Source: Shinisaurus crocodilurus (taxonomy: Eukaryota > Chordata > Lepidosauria > Squamata > Shinisauridae). Taken from it: 64,000 nucleotides of DNA. Position 1 is the stretch's first letter; each line of letters starts with the position of its first letter. Location of the stretch: NCBI GenBank assembly GCA_021292165.1, contig JAHFWL010000961.1, positions 62,001 to 126,000 on the forward strand, written 5' to 3'. The notes under the pieces are model-generated. The model saw only the letters and a list, made by a program, of their open reading frames with translations, was not told the DNA's origin and did not search any database. Made by a program: the position numbers and the translations under genes. Positions 10,801 through 22,800 of the stretch are shown here, piece after piece.

Positions 10801-13800
10801 CTGCTGGCCGGCAGGCAAAGACATAATTATTCAGGCTGGACTTCGGCATATAAACCGGCCTGTGGCAGCAAACAAAATAGTTGCGTGCTGTTTATTTCAT
10901 GTATTGTGTGTTCATTTATTTGTTTCTCTGTAAGATTTTGTTTTCAATCTGGATCGTCGGCCGCCTCGAGTTCCATTTTTTTTGGGGGGCGGAATACAGA
11001 CATATTCCGCAAGCGCTGCTGTGGAACGCATCACGGAATTCCTTTAAAAAACAGGGGGATTCCTTTAAAAATACATGATATGATGTATTTTTGGAATATA
11101 GATTAATAATGGATTATGTGGATAGAATTGGTTTTGGCCCCGGGGTGACGGGTGCACTTGTAGTGTATGATTTGTAGGTTTATGTTTTGTGTGTGTGTGT
11201 GTGTGTGTGTATGTGTGCTCTTTAAAAATAAAAAATATAAAACAAAAAAATAAAAAAAAAATAGCCAAAAAAAAAACAGGGGGAACCACCCATTCTCGCC
11301 CTCCCCTTCCCTCTCTCCCCCTTCTGGCTACAGGCAGGCTTGCTGCTGCTGCACTGTGCGCTGGAACTGGACCCCGACGTCTTCGCTCCTCACTACACGG
11401 ATCTCTTGCGCCTCTTCCACCAGACGCTCAACAGCCGGGGCCACCCGGCCATCCTCTACTACTCCCTGCGGAGCCTCACCTCCATGGCGGCTGGGCTGGG
11501 CTCTGATGAGATGGTGGGTCAACAACACGTACTTCTCCTCCTTGTCCCCGCCCGTTCCTAGTTTCGTTTCTTCCCGGCGTGTCCGCGTTCGTGTTCGTGC
11601 GCTTCATTCAGAGGGCCAGCAAAGCACACCGCTAGTAGCAGGCACCTCAAAGGGGCAGGGGAATACTCTGCAAGTATCGGACCAGGAGTGCAGGACTTCC
11701 TTCAGCCCGAGGGCCGAATCCAGTTTCCAAGAAGCCCTTGTGGGCGGGGCACGGTCCAGTAATGGGCGGGGCCGGAATACCAGCGCGTTTAGCTTAAATC
11801 TCTTCCTTCCAATAACTAGGCCTTCGAGCAAAAGCCGGGAAACCACCAAACAGTCTTGGGGAAAGGGGTCCGTGGCCTTCTGGGGGACCTTGGAAGGCTG
11901 GCTTTGGGCCTGAGGTTAGGCACCCCTGTACTAGATAATCCACCAGGCCTGTGGCTCACGCTGGCTCAGCTTGTCTGAGCGTGGAAAGCTAAACGGGGTC
12001 AGGCCTGGTGATTACTTGGATGGGAGACCCCCTCCTCTAGTTTCCTGCATTGAGCAGGGGGTTGGACTCGATGGCCTTGTAGGCCCCTTCCAACTCTTAT
12101 GATCCTATGATTGCTAGGTTTCAGGTGAACACCCCACTGTGCCGTTAGAGAAGGATTTGCCTTGTTGGTATTGGGGGGGGGCGTGTTGTGCTCCTTCAAA
12201 GCGGAGCCATTGGTGGCTTGAGGCAAGCAGCTACTACAGATTGGTAGGACTGTGACCCAATTAACAGGCATTTGCTGGTATTTCTTTAATGCATTAATTT
12301 GTGGATGAGGGAAATGAAATCTGCATACACTTGCCATATTGCTCATAGTGTCTTGGAGGGAAGTGCATGCTTTGTTTTGTAGATGGTGCTTGTATAGGTC
12401 ACCTTAAGATCAGCCTTCCCCAACCTTGGCACCCTCCAGTTGTGTTGTACTACAGCCCCCATAACCTCCACGACCATGCTGGCTGGGGATGATGGGCATT
12501 GTTGTCCCAATGCAGCTGGAAGGCGCTAGTTTGGAGAAAGCTGCCTTGGCTGCATCCCTCCCTCCCTCTTGAGAGCGCAGGGAGAATGCTCAGGGGTATG
12601 TATATATTTATTACATTTCTATACCGCCCGATAGCTGTAGCTCTGTGGGCAGTTCTCAACAATTAAAACCACAAAATACAGCATAAAATACAGTATAAAA
12701 ATTTAAAACTACAGTATATAATAGGAGTAAAAGTCAAAATAAAGCCTAGCAGCAGTACAAGAGAGGTAAATTACAGTCAAAGTTTTAAAACAACAGAGAC
12801 TGAAAGACTAAAATTCCTGGAAAATAAGGAAGTCTTCTGATGCTGGAAAGAGCACAACGTAGGTGCCAGGCGAGCTTCTCTGGGAACAGCACAACCGGGG
12901 TGCCATAGTAGAAAAGGCCCTTTTCTTAGTAGCCACCCACCTGACTTCCTTTGACAGGGGCTCCCGGAAAAGGACCGCTGAAGATGATCTTAGGGTCTGG
13001 GCAGGTATATATGGGAGGAGAACACCAGATGGTGTTGCCTTCTGGAGTTTCTAGAAGTACTTCTATTTATTTATTTTTTATTAACTGCCCTTTTACCTAT
13101 GATGCCTTCTTAGTCGATTTTAAAAAAAAGGTTTTAATCGATCAGTTGATTTAGAAGTTGCAGCCTGACAAAGTTGCGTTCTCTGAAAGGCAAAGCCCCA
13201 CATTTCAGAGCAAGCCGTTACGCCGTTCTTCCCAGTTACCATTCTTAAAACATCTCTTCTGCTCTCCTCCCCCCCCCTCCCGGCCTCCTTTCTGCCTCCC
13301 AGAAGCTGATGTCTTCGATGGTGCCCAAGCTAATATCAGCCATCCGAGAACTGATCATTGTCAATGAGGTGGGAGCTGTGTGTGTGTGTGTGCGTGCGTG
13401 TGCGTGCGTGTGCGGCACTTGCCTACTCTGTATGCTTAGGAATCCCATGAGCCTCGGGAGAAACGCCCACGCGTACCCCGGGTTAGTGGCAAGTTGGTGC
13501 AACCCAACACATCTGATTCAACCTATTTCATGTGCCCTCTTATGCACTGCGTATTGCACTTGGCACGTGTTCTTTCACGTGTTCTTATTTATTTGTGTTT
13601 ATTTATGGTGTTTCTGTGCCACCTTTTTGAAGCCAGCCAAGGTGATTTACACAAAATTCAGTTATATCTATCGATTGATCGATCGATCTCCTTCGGATAT
13701 ATATAAAATAAAGAATACCGTGCTACTCTTACTGTACTCCCCTGTTTGGAAAGGTTACAACATCTGAGATTGTTTAGCTTAGGGGAAAAAAGCGAGTGAG

Positions 13801-16800
13801 GGGAGACATGATAGAGGTGTGCAAAATTATGCCTGGTGTGGAGAAAGTGGACAGGGAGGCATTTCCCCCCCCCCCCTCTCATAACACTAGAACCCAAATA
13901 GGGTCATCCCATGAAGCTGAGTGGTGGGAGATTCAGGTCAGAGAAAAGGAAGGACTTCTTCACACGGCACATAATTAAAATATGGAATTCACTTCCACAA
14001 GATGTGGTGATGGCCACCAATTTGGAGGGCTTTAAAAGGGGATTGGACAAACACATGGAGGAGAAGGCGATCCGTGGCTACTAGTCCTGATGGCTCTATG
14101 CTTCCTCCAGTATCAGAGGCAGGATGCCTATGTATACCATGCCAGGGAACATGGGCGGGAGGGTGCTGTTGCACTCACGTCCTGCTTGTGGGATCCCGTG
14201 GGCAGCTGGTTGGCCACTGTGTGAACAGGATGCTGGACGAGATGGACCCTTGGCCTGATCCAGCAGGGCTCTTCTCGTGTTCTTACCATTTGGGCCCTTG
14301 GCATATGATAGGTATGTATCCGCCGTCTTTTCCTTTACTTTCCTTTCCCTGCTGACCCCCCCCCCCCCCGCCAACAGACCCAGGCTAGCGAAGCGATGGA
14401 GGTCTTTGACGAACTCATGGAAACAGAAGTTGCCATCATTGTTCAGCATCTCCCGGATGTCATTGGCTTCTGCCTGGAGGTGAATATAATGCGGGGGGGG
14501 GGGGGAGGGGGGGGGACGATTCTGCTGTCTTCTGGCGCCCACTTCTGGTTGGAGGTGGAACTGTGTCGAATTTAAAACGACCCACTTTTTTTGGGGGGGC
14601 TACCCTTTTCTAGGTGGCCTCCAGTCAAACATTGGGTGACAACATCCGTGTGAAAGCCTTGTCCTGCATCAGCTTCTTCATCAAACTCAAGGGCAAGGTG
14701 AGAATTACTGGGACCCGGGGCCTGTGCCCTTCCGTGTGCTTTCACGTATCTTGGGGCGGTGGGGCGGGGTCGTTTTCATGCCGGCTTTGCTCCCGGGACA
14801 GACCAGCTCAAGGTCTGCCTCTCCTTCCTTCTCTTTCCAGGCCATCCTGAAGCACAAACTCCTCTCGCCCACCCTGAACGCCCTCTTCCCCATCATGAGC
14901 GCCGAGCCGCCCCCGGGCCAGATGGACGCGGAAGACGAGCAGACGGAGGAGGACATAGAAGACCGGGCCGAAGTCCAGACGCCCAAGCACTACGCAGCCC
15001 AGGTCCTCCGTGGGTCACGCCATGTGGCTTGCCCAAATCCCAGCATGCTCCGGCCGGGCTCCTCGCTGCGCCTGTTGCTTCGTTGCCCCTGAGTGTTATC
15101 CCTCCCGCTCTGGCACCCCGTGGTCGGCCCTGCTGTGTTGCCGACATGCCTCGTTCAGGCCCTGTCTGCTTCTGACCCGGTCCCAGCATGCCTCAGGGTT
15201 TCCCCCCCATCATTGGACGGTGCCTTTGCTGTCTTCAATCCCAGCGTGTCCTGGGTTCTCTTTGACTCAGTCTTGCCTCATCTGGTTCCTGGCCCCTTTC
15301 TCAATCCCAGCATGTCCCTCATGGGGCTGTGCCTCTTCCTTCTTCAGTCCCAGCATCCCCAGCTGGGTCACCTCCTCTCTCCTCAGGCTCCCCCAGCATG
15401 CCTTTCCCCGCTCCCAGCGGGCCTCTCTGCTCATTTGCATTTCTCTCTCCTCGAACAGGTGGTGGACATGTTAGCACTGCACCTTCCCCCGGAGAAACTC
15501 TTCCCCCACCTGGTGAGTGTGAGGGATATTAAAAGTGGGGCCGCCTGAAAATAAGAGGGGGGAGGGCAGAGGAGACGGTTTCAAAACCTCCTCTCCCCCG
15601 TGCAGACGCCTCTGATGGAGCCAGCGCTTCTGAGCCCCAACCCTTACCATCGCAAAGCTGGCCTCATGTGCTTAGCAGTCTTGGCAGAAGGCTGCGGGGA
15701 TCACATCCGGAAGAAGTACGTAGCGGGCACGCCTACCCTTGAGGGGTGGGGTTTTTTTTTCCCCTCTGGGGTCATTGCTGGAGGTTCCGATCCACTTCCA
15801 GTAGTGTCAGTGGTCTTCAACCTCAGGCCAGCGGGCCTAATCCAGCTGACGTGGGGTCCCACTCTGGTCCTCTTGAGTTCCCACGAAGGCCTTCCCCGAA
15901 ACTGGGTGGTTCCCAGCTCTTGCACAGTCATGCCCCCCGCCATACTAACGGGTTCAAATGCCACTCCTAAGGCTTAATTACCGGTATTTCTGGCTCCGCC
16001 TCTTTTGCCCTTAGCTCCGCCCGCCACTAGAATGCGGTCCCCGAGAGCCTCTCCAAAATTGAATTTGGCCCTTGGGCTGAAAGAGGTTCAACACCCCTGT
16101 TGTGCATCCTGTTGCCTCCTCTCAGCTGTTGGGGTCCACCCTTGATACGGACTGGTTTGTTTTCAAATTACCTGTGTGTCCTGCCCGAGACACACAAGGG
16201 CAGCGTGCAAGTCCCCGTCCCCATTTTATCTCCACAACCACCCTGCGAGGTAGATTAAGGCTGAATTCCATTTCGGAGCAGCTCTGGGAAGGGGGCACAT
16301 TTCAGTGGCGGGCGGGGCTGGAGGCCAAAGCGGGGAGGGCCCAAAACCACCAGCGTGTTGTCACTTCTAGCTCTTACTGCCAGGAACTCTGCCTTCGCAG
16401 AGGGATGTCAACCTTTTAGAATGGGGGCGGGGGGCGGGAACTGCCCAAAGGCCGGGAAGCAACCAAATCGTTGGTTGTTTGGCGGGGAAATGAGTGGGCC
16501 AAAACAGAAGAGAAAATATTCTTGACGTGCCTGGGAAAACGTTTATTTTGCCTGATGTGTTTCAGAAGGGACTTCTCCTCCTTCAGGAGCCGCTCACTTT
16601 TCTCTGATTTGTGTCGCGGAAAATCCTTCCGATGCAGCTTCTGTCTTAAAATGCTCAAAAAAGAAAGCAGGGTGGGGGGGCACCCGGCTGAATTTCGCCC
16701 CCAGGCCCAGAGGTTCTGGTCTCCTGTTGCCTATCTTCGACCCTAACCCCCGAGTGCCATGTGGGCAGACTTTGGCTGGCGCCGAAACGCCTCAATCTCA

Positions 16801-19800
16801 ACCCTGTTTCCCATCCAATTTCAGGCACCTGCAGCCCATGCTGCAGGTGGTGTGCCGGGCGCTGTCGGACGAGAACCAGGTGGTGCGCAACGCAGCGCTC
16901 TTCGCCCTGGGGCAGTTCTCTGAGAACCTGCAGGTGGGCCAAATCGAGTGGGGAGAAGGGGGAGCCAGCAGCGGTCAGGGTTGGGTATGCAGCACACCGA
17001 AGGGGGTCCCTCGCTCCTCTTCAGTAGCCTCTCCTTGTAGTGCCCCCTCACCTCGTTCCCAAAAACCTGCCACACTTTTCCTTACAGCAGTCGCCGAAGT
17101 CCGGATGCTTCACTCCCTTTCTTAAGAGGGAGAATTTGCTGAGATGGTGAGAGAAACGGTCCAGCAGCCACTTTCCCCAACCTGCTGCCCTCCAGATGTG
17201 CTTGGGCTACAACTCCCAGCATTCCCCCAGCCAACCAGGATGCTGGGAATTGTAGTCCAGACACATCTGGACGGTGGCAGGTTGGGGGAAGAGGCTGCGG
17301 TCCATTTACCGCCAAATTCTAGGTTTGATGCTGTCAGTTTGGGAAAGTTCCGCTGGGCAGAAAAATGAGCCTTGCTCTTCAGCCAAAAAAAAAAAAAAAA
17401 AAAAAACAGTTCCCAGAGTGGCGTACACAGATTAATAATAAGGCAGTCCCTGGCCTCAGGCTTGCAGTCTAAAAGACATGACATTAAAGGAAGAGGGATT
17501 GGGAGGGAGGAGGAAAAACAAAACTCAGGCATCAGTTCCTAGTTTCAAAGTTCTTGTGGGTGTTCTTTCTGGCAGGGGAGAACGAAACAAGCTCTCTGCA
17601 GCTGTTCCTTCTCTGGCTGATGGATGTGGCCGGGTCAATCTCCCCCTTTCCATGATGCAGGGGGTGCAGCCTCCCAGTAGCCCCTGGGTTCTTTTAGCTG
17701 CATTATTATTGTATTCGCATTATTAACTATTTCTTTGTTTTGAATGTATGAACAGCTTTCTGAAAACCAGAACTGAGTGCCTAAAATGTCTCCCGCCTCT
17801 CTTCTCCCCTAGCCTGACATTGCCCAGTATTCTGATGACATCATGCCCCTGCTGCTACGCTACCTCGAGGGCGTCCATCCGACCCACACCAGCCACATGG
17901 CCAAGGCCTACTATGCCCTGGAGAACTTTGTGGAGAACCTCGGTGAGGATCCCTGGCTGGTTGCATCAGCCTGTTCCCTTCTCCCTCTCTCTCTCTCTCT
18001 TTCCCTCTCTCTCCACATATCACCTACTTCCGCACCCTCTGGCCATAATTCTTTCCCTTTGATCTCCATTTCTGTCCGGAATGGAATGACCACAGCCAGC
18101 CCTGGGCACATTGAGCATTAACAACAAACCAGGAATGGTGAACCGGGAGCAACCCAGTTTGCGATTCCGGATTGTTAAGGGAACAACCAGCCAGGGATCC
18201 TGGTTTTGGCTGACCCATGAAATTCACAATTCCTGGTTGGTTGACCTGGCTGGGTTAGCGGGAGGAGCCAAGTGAGCGCCAACCGACTGCTGCTTGTGTG
18301 TCTTTGTGGGGCGTGTTCCTTCTTCCTTCGTTACCCCAATCCCCCCTTCCTTCTCTCCATACCCCGCACAGAAGAGAAGATCGAGCCGTACCTCCCAGCT
18401 CTGATGGAAAGGATGCTCATGACCTTAAGTTCCCCCGGCAGCCCCCGCACCAAGGAGCTGGCAGTGAGCGCCATCGGAGCCATTGGTACGCCACACCCGC
18501 CCCCCGGGACGCTGCCCTTTCGCCTCATCTGATCAGGTCCCTCTTCATACCTTAAAAGTTGGACCGGCCTCCCTCCAACCAGGGCAGAAACCCCAGAAAG
18601 AGGCAGATAGTCCAAGCTGCCTTCAGATGATTTAGGGGCCGGGCAAGGGTGCCGGACACATGGGGAGCCTCATGTTCAAGGACAGCCTATCATTTCACTA
18701 GGTTTTAAATCCTGTGCTGCTAAGCCCCAATTCTTGCCAGCCTGCATGTTTTCATGGAAAACATGAATTCACGCCTGTTTCATCTGTTGATCTGACCTGG
18801 CCTTCCCCAGCCTGGGGCCCTCCAGACGTGTTGGACTCTGCTGGCTGGCTGGGGGATGCTGGGAGTTGTAATCCAACACGTCTGGAGGGCGCCAGCTTGC
18901 GGAAGGCGGGCTCTGCGAGTTTTCTGCTCCCCAGATGATCATTAACAAAATCCACGGGTCTTGGACTGGAGGGTGATGGGGGTGGCGAGCCCAGGATTCC
19001 TGGGTTCTTTTTAAGGGAGGTGGGGAGCGGATTAGAAGGGGTGAATTGTTTCCCTCCCCCCACAACCCAATCTGGGTACGGCATGTTAGGAACTGGGAGT
19101 CCAAAGCTCTGGATCTCTTCCCCGTGCAAGCCTAACCCCACTCCTCCTCTAGCCCAGGCAGCTCGGGAATCCTTCCTGCTGTACTTCCACACTATCCTGA
19201 AACACCTGATGGGTTACCTGCTTACCACCCGGGAGGATCTCCGACCTGTCCAGATCCAGTCCGTAGGTAAGCAAAACAGGTGATTGATCGCTTTAGGGTT
19301 TTCCTGTCGAGATGAGAAGTTTCCCCGGGCAGGGAGCTGCTGTTTTTTGCCACTGTTGTTGCCGCTTATGCCTCTCCGAAAAGTGCTCTGCACAGCAACG
19401 GATCTGCCCTTATTGATAGCTGTAATCGGGCACGTTGCTTTCTAGATCCCTTAATTCAGAGGCTCTCAGGAAAAAAAAGCTAAGTCCTTCTGGTAGATGT
19501 TTGGATGACTTGCAAGTTGATTGGCAAGGGTTCAAGTCTGGGGGATTAGCGGTTGTGGAGTACCCCTGATAAGTTCCTGGAAATAGACACTCCTTTCTCC
19601 GACCCAACCTCAGTCCCTCCAGTAACACTTTAAACTCTGGACAGGTGAAAGGAAGGACGTCTTCACACAGCGCAGAGTCAAACTGTGGAACTCACTTCCA
19701 CAAGGTGTAGTGATGGCCACCAGTTTGGAGGGCTTTAAAAGGTGGCGGCCCAGCCCGCCTTCTATTGCAGGGGTGTTGAAGCTGAGGCCCGCGGGCAAAA

Positions 19801-22800
19801 TCTGGCCTGCCTAGGGGACCAGTCCGACCCTGCAGGGCTCCCCGGATGGCCTCACCTGGTTCCCCAGTCACCAATTGTTTGGTGGCTTCCCAGCTTTCGT
19901 GCAGTTTTCCCCCCATTCTAAAAGGTTGAGATGCCTCTCCTTAGTTCCTGGCAGTAAGCGCTTTAAGTTAAAACATGCTGGTATTTTTTGCCCCACCCCT
20001 TTCGCCTTTGGCCCCGCCCACCACTGGGATGCAGCCCCCGAGAGCTTCTCCGAAATAGAATTCGGCCCTCGGGCTGAAAGACATTGCCCACCTCTGCTCT
20101 AGTGAAGTCTTCCCCAACCTGGTGCCCTCCAGATGTGTGGGAATACAACTCGCACGTCGCTGGCTGGGGGTGCTGGGAGTTGTAGTCCCACATATCTGGA
20201 GGGCACCGGGTTGGGGAAGGCTTCGGGAGAGCAGGATCTGGCAGCAAATAGATCCCAGTCCATGGGATTTGCCAGTGTGGCGTAGTGGTTAAAGTGTTGG
20301 ACTGGGACTTGGGAGATCCGGGTTCTAGTCCCCGCTCGGCCATGAAGCTCCCTGGGTGACTTTGGACTAGTCCTGGACTCTCAGCCTAGCCTACCTCACA
20401 GGGTTGTTATGAGGATAAAATGGAGAGGGGGAGGATTATGTGCTCTGCCTTGGGTTCCTTGCAGGAAAAAAAGGCGGGGTATAAATAATGAAAATTTGTG
20501 GTGGATAGACTTCGAATTCTTTAGCAAGAGCAGCGATAGCCAGCCCTCTCTCGCGCCCCCCCCCCCAAATGGGGCTGTTAGATGTAGGTCAGTGTGCGGT
20601 TTGTGGGAAGTGGCGGGAAATTTGCCTCGTCTGCCAGGCCTCCATTTTGTGGCCGTCTCCTGCTCCCCATTCCGCCCCCCTTCGTCTTTTCCAACTGGCT
20701 TCCATTGGTGGATCTCGGGGTTCCAGTTTAAAAAAAAAAAAAAGTAGATCCTGGAACCCTGACGCCTGCCCACGCCTGCTTTCACTGTTGGTTGTGCTTC
20801 GCTTTGGGCAAGAATTAATTAATGTAACAGGAGATGCGTGTTGGTCACCGGTCAGCTTCCATGCCTGCTTCAGAGTGCTGGTCCTGGCCTTGAAAGCCCT
20901 CTCTGGCTTAGGACTAGCCCACCTGAAGGAGCAGCTGCTTCTCCCATATGTTCCTGCTCTGTCGCTAAGATCACCTTTGGTGGCTCTTTTCTGGGTGCCG
21001 CTGCCCACAGTGGAGCTTCGTGTGGCTACCACACAGGAAAGAGCCTTCTCTGTGGCGCCCCCCCCCCCCCCCCCCCCCCGTCTGTGGAATGCCCTTTCTA
21101 GGGAGATCTGCCTGGCCTCTTCACTGTATGCATTTAGCCTCCAAACCTTCCTCTTCCAAACCTTTGATCTGTGAACTTTACTGCTGGCTCTTTAATTGGT
21201 TTTGGGTGCAATCCTAGGCACATGTACGCCGAAATAAGTCCTACAACACCCAGCATGGGAGTTGCAGGACTTACTCCCGGGTAGTTGTGGATAAGATTGT
21301 GTGGGTGTAGTAACAGGAATAGGTGGACATTTCATAGTTGTTGTTTGTTTGTTTTTTAATTTTTATTTATATTTTTAAAGAACACACATACACACAAAAA
21401 AACCCATAAACCTACAAATCATACACTACAAGTGCACCCGTCACCCTGGGGCCAAAACCAATTCTATCCACATAATCCATTATTAATCTATATTCCAAAA
21501 ATACATCATATCATGACATGGCTTACTCCCTTTCCCCTTTACTAAAACATAATCTAAAAATGACCCCCATATTTCCTTAAAATTATTTTTCTTTAATTGT
21601 CCCCTTTTACATTTAATACTACATGTTAGTTTATCATTTAAAGCAATATCCCAAACCTCTTTATACCAGTCTATTATTAAATACTGATGTTGAACTTTCC
21701 AATTCCTTGCAATCAATAATCTCCCTGCTGCTAATAAACTTACAATTAGTTCCTTTTTCTCTTGTGAGCACAAAAGTTTCTCCACACACATTTCATAGTT
21801 GTATTTATTTTCGTGGTTTTTGTTTTGGGGGTTTCCTTGAGATTGTAAACTGCCCCCCCCCCCCAAGGTCCTTCGGCAGTTGGGTGGTGCATAAATGCAA
21901 GATATAAATGTGTGTGTGTGTGTGTGTGTGTGTGTGAGTGGGGGGGGGCAACTAGCTCTCCCCCAAGCCCGCCTACCCTTTCCCAGCATCCTCTGCTGCT
22001 CACCTCCCCACCCGCCCCCGTTCCTTCTCCAGAGACGCTGTCTGTCCTCGCCGCCACCATGTCCAGAGACATCTTCCTCCCCGTGGCCGAGGAGTGCTGT
22101 CAGCTGGGGCTGGACCTCTGCGAGAAAGTGGACGATCCGGACTTGCGGAGGTGCACGTAAGTCAACTCCGCCTCTCCCCCCCCCCCCCCATTTGCCTTGG
22201 GAAGCCCCGCAGGCTCTCTGGCAGGGATGTTGAGGAGTCCTTGGTCTCGAGTCTTTGGTCCCGAGTCTCGAGTCCGAGTCTTTGGTCCAAAATGGTGACT
22301 CACGAGTCCCTCCCAAAGCTGACTCCACGAGTCCCTATTAAAATCAATGGGGGTTTCCCCCCCAACAAAATAAGGCTATTTCAGATGTGTGGCTTAAATA
22401 AATTCTAGGCAAAAGGGTGCCTTTTTATTTCAAGTCTGCAACTGATTTTGGCAAGAACAGACCAGGCAGACAAACCCAAAATAACCAGGCAGGCAGAGGA
22501 GGCAGGGAACCCCAAAGCAGGCAGGCAGAGGCAGCCAAACCCAAAATGTCTGAAAGGTTGCATTTTAGGGAAATGATTTTAAAAAATAAACTTGCTGTAC
22601 TTCCTAAAACCTATCCATGTTGCATTGGAGGAACACGATTTTGGAACACGAGTCCTTGGTCTCGAGTCCTGGAGTCCGAGTCCCCATTCCTGCTCTCTGG
22701 ACAATGGGCATGACACGTTCCTCGTACTGTGGACATCCAGTAGACAGGAAAGTTTTGTGCTGTGGGGTTGATTGCACCGGTTTGGGGAAAGGGGCCTTCG

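Noticed and set aside
20271..20345. tRNA gene
   Set aside because: The A/B-box-like head belongs to a Sauria SINE present in several copies; no tRNA cloverleaf with a proper 3' end.
21483..22328. A 281-codon - strand open frame as a new gene
   Set aside because: It is a chance join of L1 ORF2 remnant, a (TG)n tract and antisense IPO4 exon sequence.
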